Assembly: GCA_025786725.1 (NCBI GenBank)
Contig: JAHLTZ010000010.1
Location: 682,001 to 746,000, forward strand
DNA: 64,000 nucleotides
From: Syncephalis fuscata
Taxonomy: Eukaryota > Zoopagomycota > Zoopagomycetes > Zoopagales > Piptocephalidaceae
Direction of reading: 5' to 3'
The translations under genes and the position numbers were made by a program. Below are positions 59,923-64,000 of this stretch, one piece after another. Each line of letters opens with the position of its first letter. The stretch's first letter is position 1. Under the pieces are notes generated by a model. It searched no databases. It saw nothing but the letters and a program-made list of their open reading frames with translations, and was not told the DNA's origin.

Positions 59923-62900
59923 ATGTCATTGCCGCTTGGACAATCGTCGATGGAAGCAAATGGCGTGTCATCTGAACAGATTCAAGAGATTGCTGTGCGA
60001 TTAGCAAAAGCACTCAATAAAACGCAGCCTAATCAGTCGTTGGCTGAACGTGTGATCGCATTTGCCAATACGTCTGGCAGTAATACGCAACAGTTCAAGC
60101 AATGTAAGTAAATAGATTAAATAGAGTAGATTAACCGTAATAATACTTGTTTGTTATAGTATGCGGTGCATTTGGTAGATTCGATGACCAATTCCTTGAA
60201 AATATCCACACAGATATTAGAAAATGGCAAAAGCCAAGCCAAAGTAAAGAGTCGGCCATGCCAGCCATTGAGATTCAAGCGGTAGCCAATATAGGTAGTA
60301 ACCAGTATGACGTGGAACAAAAAGGTGGACTTATTCGACCAGCAGGCAAATTGGCCAACAAAGCAGCGAATGAAGTAAGTTTATATTTATTAATTAGTAA
60401 TTATAGAAAATATAAAATAAGCAATTAACTAATCAATTAATATAATTAATTAATATAATTAATTTAATAATAATAGCAACATGTATTTCAAAAACCAACA
60501 CCACAAAAGTCACTTTTAGGATTAGATCGATTAGCTGAAGCAAAACGACTTGAATTGGGCATAACAACGCCATCCGCATCAACAACACCCACTCTATCCG
60601 CTTCTACATCATATGCACCTACCGAAACAAAGCCAGACAAAGTTGAATTTAAACGGCCCAATCCTATTTCATCACGACTAAGTTTCCAAAATGAAGGTAA
60701 ATAAATATATTCATAATACGGCTGTTTCTAATACCATCTATCTTTATTATAAATAGACGAAGGATCATTGAAAAGAGCTAAAATAAGAAGTCGCCGTATT
60801 GAAACGCCTTCCTATACTGGTGGTGTAAGTGATGAATATCGATCAAGAGTAGAGGAACGACGTGAACGGGATAAAAATCGAGGTAATATACTATAAATAC
60901 AAATAAAAACATAATACAGTACTAATATTAATACAACTACTTATTATTAGGACACCGTCTACAAGAAAAGACTCGATCCCGTGATTATCGATCAGATGAT
61001 CGTTCTCGTTCTAATAAATACAGAGATGGCCGTAGAGATGATCATAGAGATGGCCACAGGGATAATAATGAAGATCATCCACCACCACGTGAAAATAGAG
61101 AAATCCAACGCTATTCACGTAGTGACTGGGAAAAGACACCCATGCGATCTGATTATACACCGAGTGTACGTGGTGGATTAACTACACGTAGTGGCAAGTA
61201 TAACATATCTATTAATATTAATGTATTAATTATATGATTAGAATATGATCGATTAAAATCATCTATACGCCGTTCTGAATGGGAATTGGCCACTCCACTT
61301 ATTACTTCTAGTTACAATGATGATCCATCAAGTACAACTGTACCGGATACAGCAGAGAATGAGATAGATCGACAAGAATGGGAAGATGAACAGACACGCT
61401 TAGATAGAGATTGGTACAACAGTGAAGAGTTTGGCGTAAGTATTAACAATAATATAGTATAGTATAGTATAGTATATTAATACTAAAATATGTCATAATA
61501 GGTGAATGAAGATACACCATTTGGTGATCATGATGCTTATTATCGAAAAAAAGAGGAAGAATTAACACAACGACAGGTTAAACGAATGTCTGCGCGACAG
61601 GCTCAATATAATCAAGATAATGAATTATGGGAAACAAATCGAATGTTAACAAGTGGCATTATGCATCGCACACAAGTTGATACTGATTTTGATAATGACG
61701 ATGATGTAATTACCTATTAATAGTATATATACACATATACATATACATATATATATATCTCTAATTACTAATACCATTTATTTAATAGGTTCGAGTCCAT
61801 TTATTAATCCACGATTTAAAACCACCCTTTCTTAGTGGACATTTGGTATTTACTAAACAGTTGGAAATGGTTCAACCAGTACGCGATCTTAGTTCAGATA
61901 TGGCCAGATTTTCACGTCAAGGTAGTCGTTTGGTTAAAGAAAAGCGGGAGCAACGTGAACGAATGAAGGTAACTACTAATTATACTAAATATTAACAATC
62001 ATTTATTTATATTCCAATCTATATGATAGAATGCAGAAAAGTTCAAATTAGCCGGTACTGCTCTAGGCAATGTTATGGGCATCACACAGAAGGCAGAAGG
62101 GGTCGGTGATGAAGATGAAGATAGTGATGAGGATGGCAATATGGATGACAATAACAACAATAGTGGTAAGTATTGGCAATATTAATTACTAATCAGGTGT
62201 ATTAATTACTAATTAATTGAACTAGAAAAAGATAACAAAAAGGAAAAAGAAGGTTTTAAAGAAACAAAATTTGCTCAACATATGGACAAATCATCGGAAG
62301 CAGTCAGTCAGTTTGCATTAACCAAATCTATACGGGAACAAAGAGAATTTCTACCGGCATTTGCTGTCCGTGAAGAATTACTACAAATTATACGTGACCA
62401 TCAAGTCATTGTGGTGGTGGGTGAGACCGGATCGGGCAAGACGACTCAATTGGTACAATATCTCTATGAGGCTGGATATGGCAGAAATGGTCTTATTGGA
62501 TGTACACAGCCCCGTCGAGTGGCGGCCATGTCAGTGGCTAAACGAGTGAGTGAAGAGATGGACTGTAAACTCGGTGGCCTTGTTGGTTACTCTATTCGAT
62601 TTGAAGATTGTACATCGCCAGATACACGTATCAAGTATATGACTGATGGTGTGCTGTTGAGAGAGTCACTTAAAGAAGCCGATTTAGATAAATACAGCTG
62701 TATTATCATGGATGAAGCACACGAACGGTCAACGCAAACCGATGTTCTTATGGGTCTATTAAGACGCGGTAAGTAATATAGTACATAGATAATATTAATT
62801 AATATTAACGATATATATATATATATATGCGTGTGTATTTAGTTATTACTCGTCGACGAGATTTGAAGCTTATTGTTACATCAGCTACTATGAATGCCGA

Positions 62901-64000
62901 TAAAGTAAGTAATTAACTAGTATATATACATATATTAATACTAATATACTGTATTTAATAGTTTTCAACATTCTTTGGTCACTGTCCTTCATTTACTATT
63001 CCAGGTCGAACATTTCCAGTGGATATTTCATTTAGTAAAACACCTTGTGAAGATTATGTTGAAAGTGCAGTTAAACAAGCATTAAGTATACATTTATCAC
63101 ATGGACCTGGTGATATATTGATATTTATGACTGGTCAAGAAGATATTGAAACAACATGTGAAGTAGTGAATGGTAAGTACTAGATATACCAACAACATTG
63201 TTATCTAATACATATATATATAATAGAACGACTTGAACAGTTGGATGATGCACCTCCCCTATCTGTTCTACCTATTTACTCTCAAATGCCGGCAGATTTA
63301 CAGGCAAAGATCTTTCAACGGGCTGAAGGAGGTCAACGTAAATGTATTGTGGCCACTAATATTGCCGAGACATCATTGACGCTTGATGGTGTGATGTATG
63401 TTATTGATTCGGGCTACTATAAATTGACCGTGTATAATCCACGTATTGGTATGGATTCACTGCAAATTACACCCATTAGTCAAGCCAATGCCAATCAACG
63501 ATCTGGTCGAGCAGGTCGTACAGGTCCAGGGTAAGTTATAGATATCTACACACACACATACACACACATATATATATATAATACTAATGGTATTTATTGA
63601 TAGCATGTGTTATCGATTGTATACAGAACAGGCTTATGACTGTGAAATGTTTCCCAATACCATACCTGAAATACAAAGAACCAATCTATCGGTCATTGTT
63701 CTACAGCTAAAATCATTAGGTGTCAAGAATCTACTAGATTTTGACTTTATGGATCCACCACCTCAAGAGACTATCCTCAATTCAATGTATCAATTATGGA
63801 TATTAGGTGCATTGGATGAGACAGGTGAATTAACGGCACTTGGTAGAAGAATGGTTGAATTTCCATTAGATCCACAACTAGCCAAGATGCTTATTACATC
63901 AGAAGAACTTGGATGTACTCAAGAGATTCTAGTAAGTTGTTATTATTGTAATTACTAATAGTAATATATATATATATATATATTGATATATTGATATATT
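59923..64000 (+). CDS. PRP16: Pre-mRNA-splicing DEAH-box ATP-dependent RNA helicase PRP16 (3' end beyond window)
   Basis: Spliceosomal helicase (DHX38) that drives the remodelling before the second catalytic step and proofreads splicing. ATG at 59923 ([20 protein letters not shown]). The N-terminal part is charged, with an Arg/Asp-rich section (60970-61190), then the PRP16 signature [38 protein letters not shown] and [20 protein letters not shown]. The helicase core shows [12 protein letters not shown] (motif I), TQPRRVAA (Ia), DEAH (II), [11 protein letters not shown] (III), [10 protein letters not shown] (IV), [13 protein letters not shown] (V) and [12 protein letters not shown] (VI). The ratchet domain begins [16 protein letters not shown]. 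The window ends inside an intron that starts at 63931. About 14 introns; no frame break seen. Confidence 0.96.

Noticed and set aside
61780-61805. ggttcgagtcc as a tRNA T-arm
   Set aside because: It starts a PRP16 exon ([10 protein letters not shown]); no acceptor stem or anticodon arm can be placed around it.

Overview
The window is nuclear DNA of a fungus. The genes are split by many short introns (mostly 50-80 nt, GTAAGT-type donors, CTAAC/CTAAT branch sites), the DNA is AT-rich, and two genes are fungal markers (ERG6-type sterol C24-methyltransferase; SHE9/MDM33). ARPC4, a FAR1-like fragment, an F-box relic and a probable Fanzor relic fit an early-diverging fungus better than a yeast, but I cannot name the species. 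I saw no tRNA, rRNA or CRISPR array.

Layout. 0-6.4 kb: cytosolic isoleucyl-tRNA synthetase (minus, 3' end off the window) and mitochondrial methylcrotonoyl-CoA carboxylase beta subunit (plus). 6.4-13.6 kb: gene-poor, with decayed copies of a dispersed element and, at 8.86-10.50 kb on the minus strand, the most unusual object here: a small secreted-peptide gene whose mature part seems to be encoded by 18 consecutive 3-nt exons. Each sits between tandem 76-80 bp units, and each unit is a complete intron. 13.6-26.7 kb: TRM4/NSUN2 tRNA m5C methyltransferase, SCY1-like pseudokinase, ERG6, a 0.9-kb satellite and a TBC-domain Rab GAP. 26.7-31.9 kb: inverted/direct repeats and a kinase pseudogene. 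32-44.2 kb: NAP1, BRE1 ubiquitin ligase, a 62-residue membrane protein, SHE9/MDM33, nucleolar FKBP, ARPC4 and RPL39. 44.2-48.8 kb: accessory, with a decayed secreted-protein gene, a CAP/PR-1 secreted protein and another copy of the dispersed element. 48.8-51.8 kb: mL45 and bL32m mitoribosomal proteins and an MMTAG2-like protein. 51.8-57 kb: relics (Fanzor-like, degenerate subtilisin, F-box). 57-64 kb: CTDSPL2-like phosphatase and PRP16 RNA helicase (3' end off the window).

Housekeeping genes alternate with islands of secreted-protein genes, repeats and pseudogenes. Several genes show a single missing base in short homopolymers, so residual assembly indels are likely; part of the apparent pseudogenisation may come from this. 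The window also carries other extreme exon structures: start-codon-only first coding exons in ARPC4 and RPL39, an 11-nt exon in the MMTAG2-like gene, and two GC-AG introns. The splicing machinery therefore seems tolerant of very small exons, which makes the 3-nt exon chain more credible. All functions are read from sequence and family knowledge; nothing was searched or computed.
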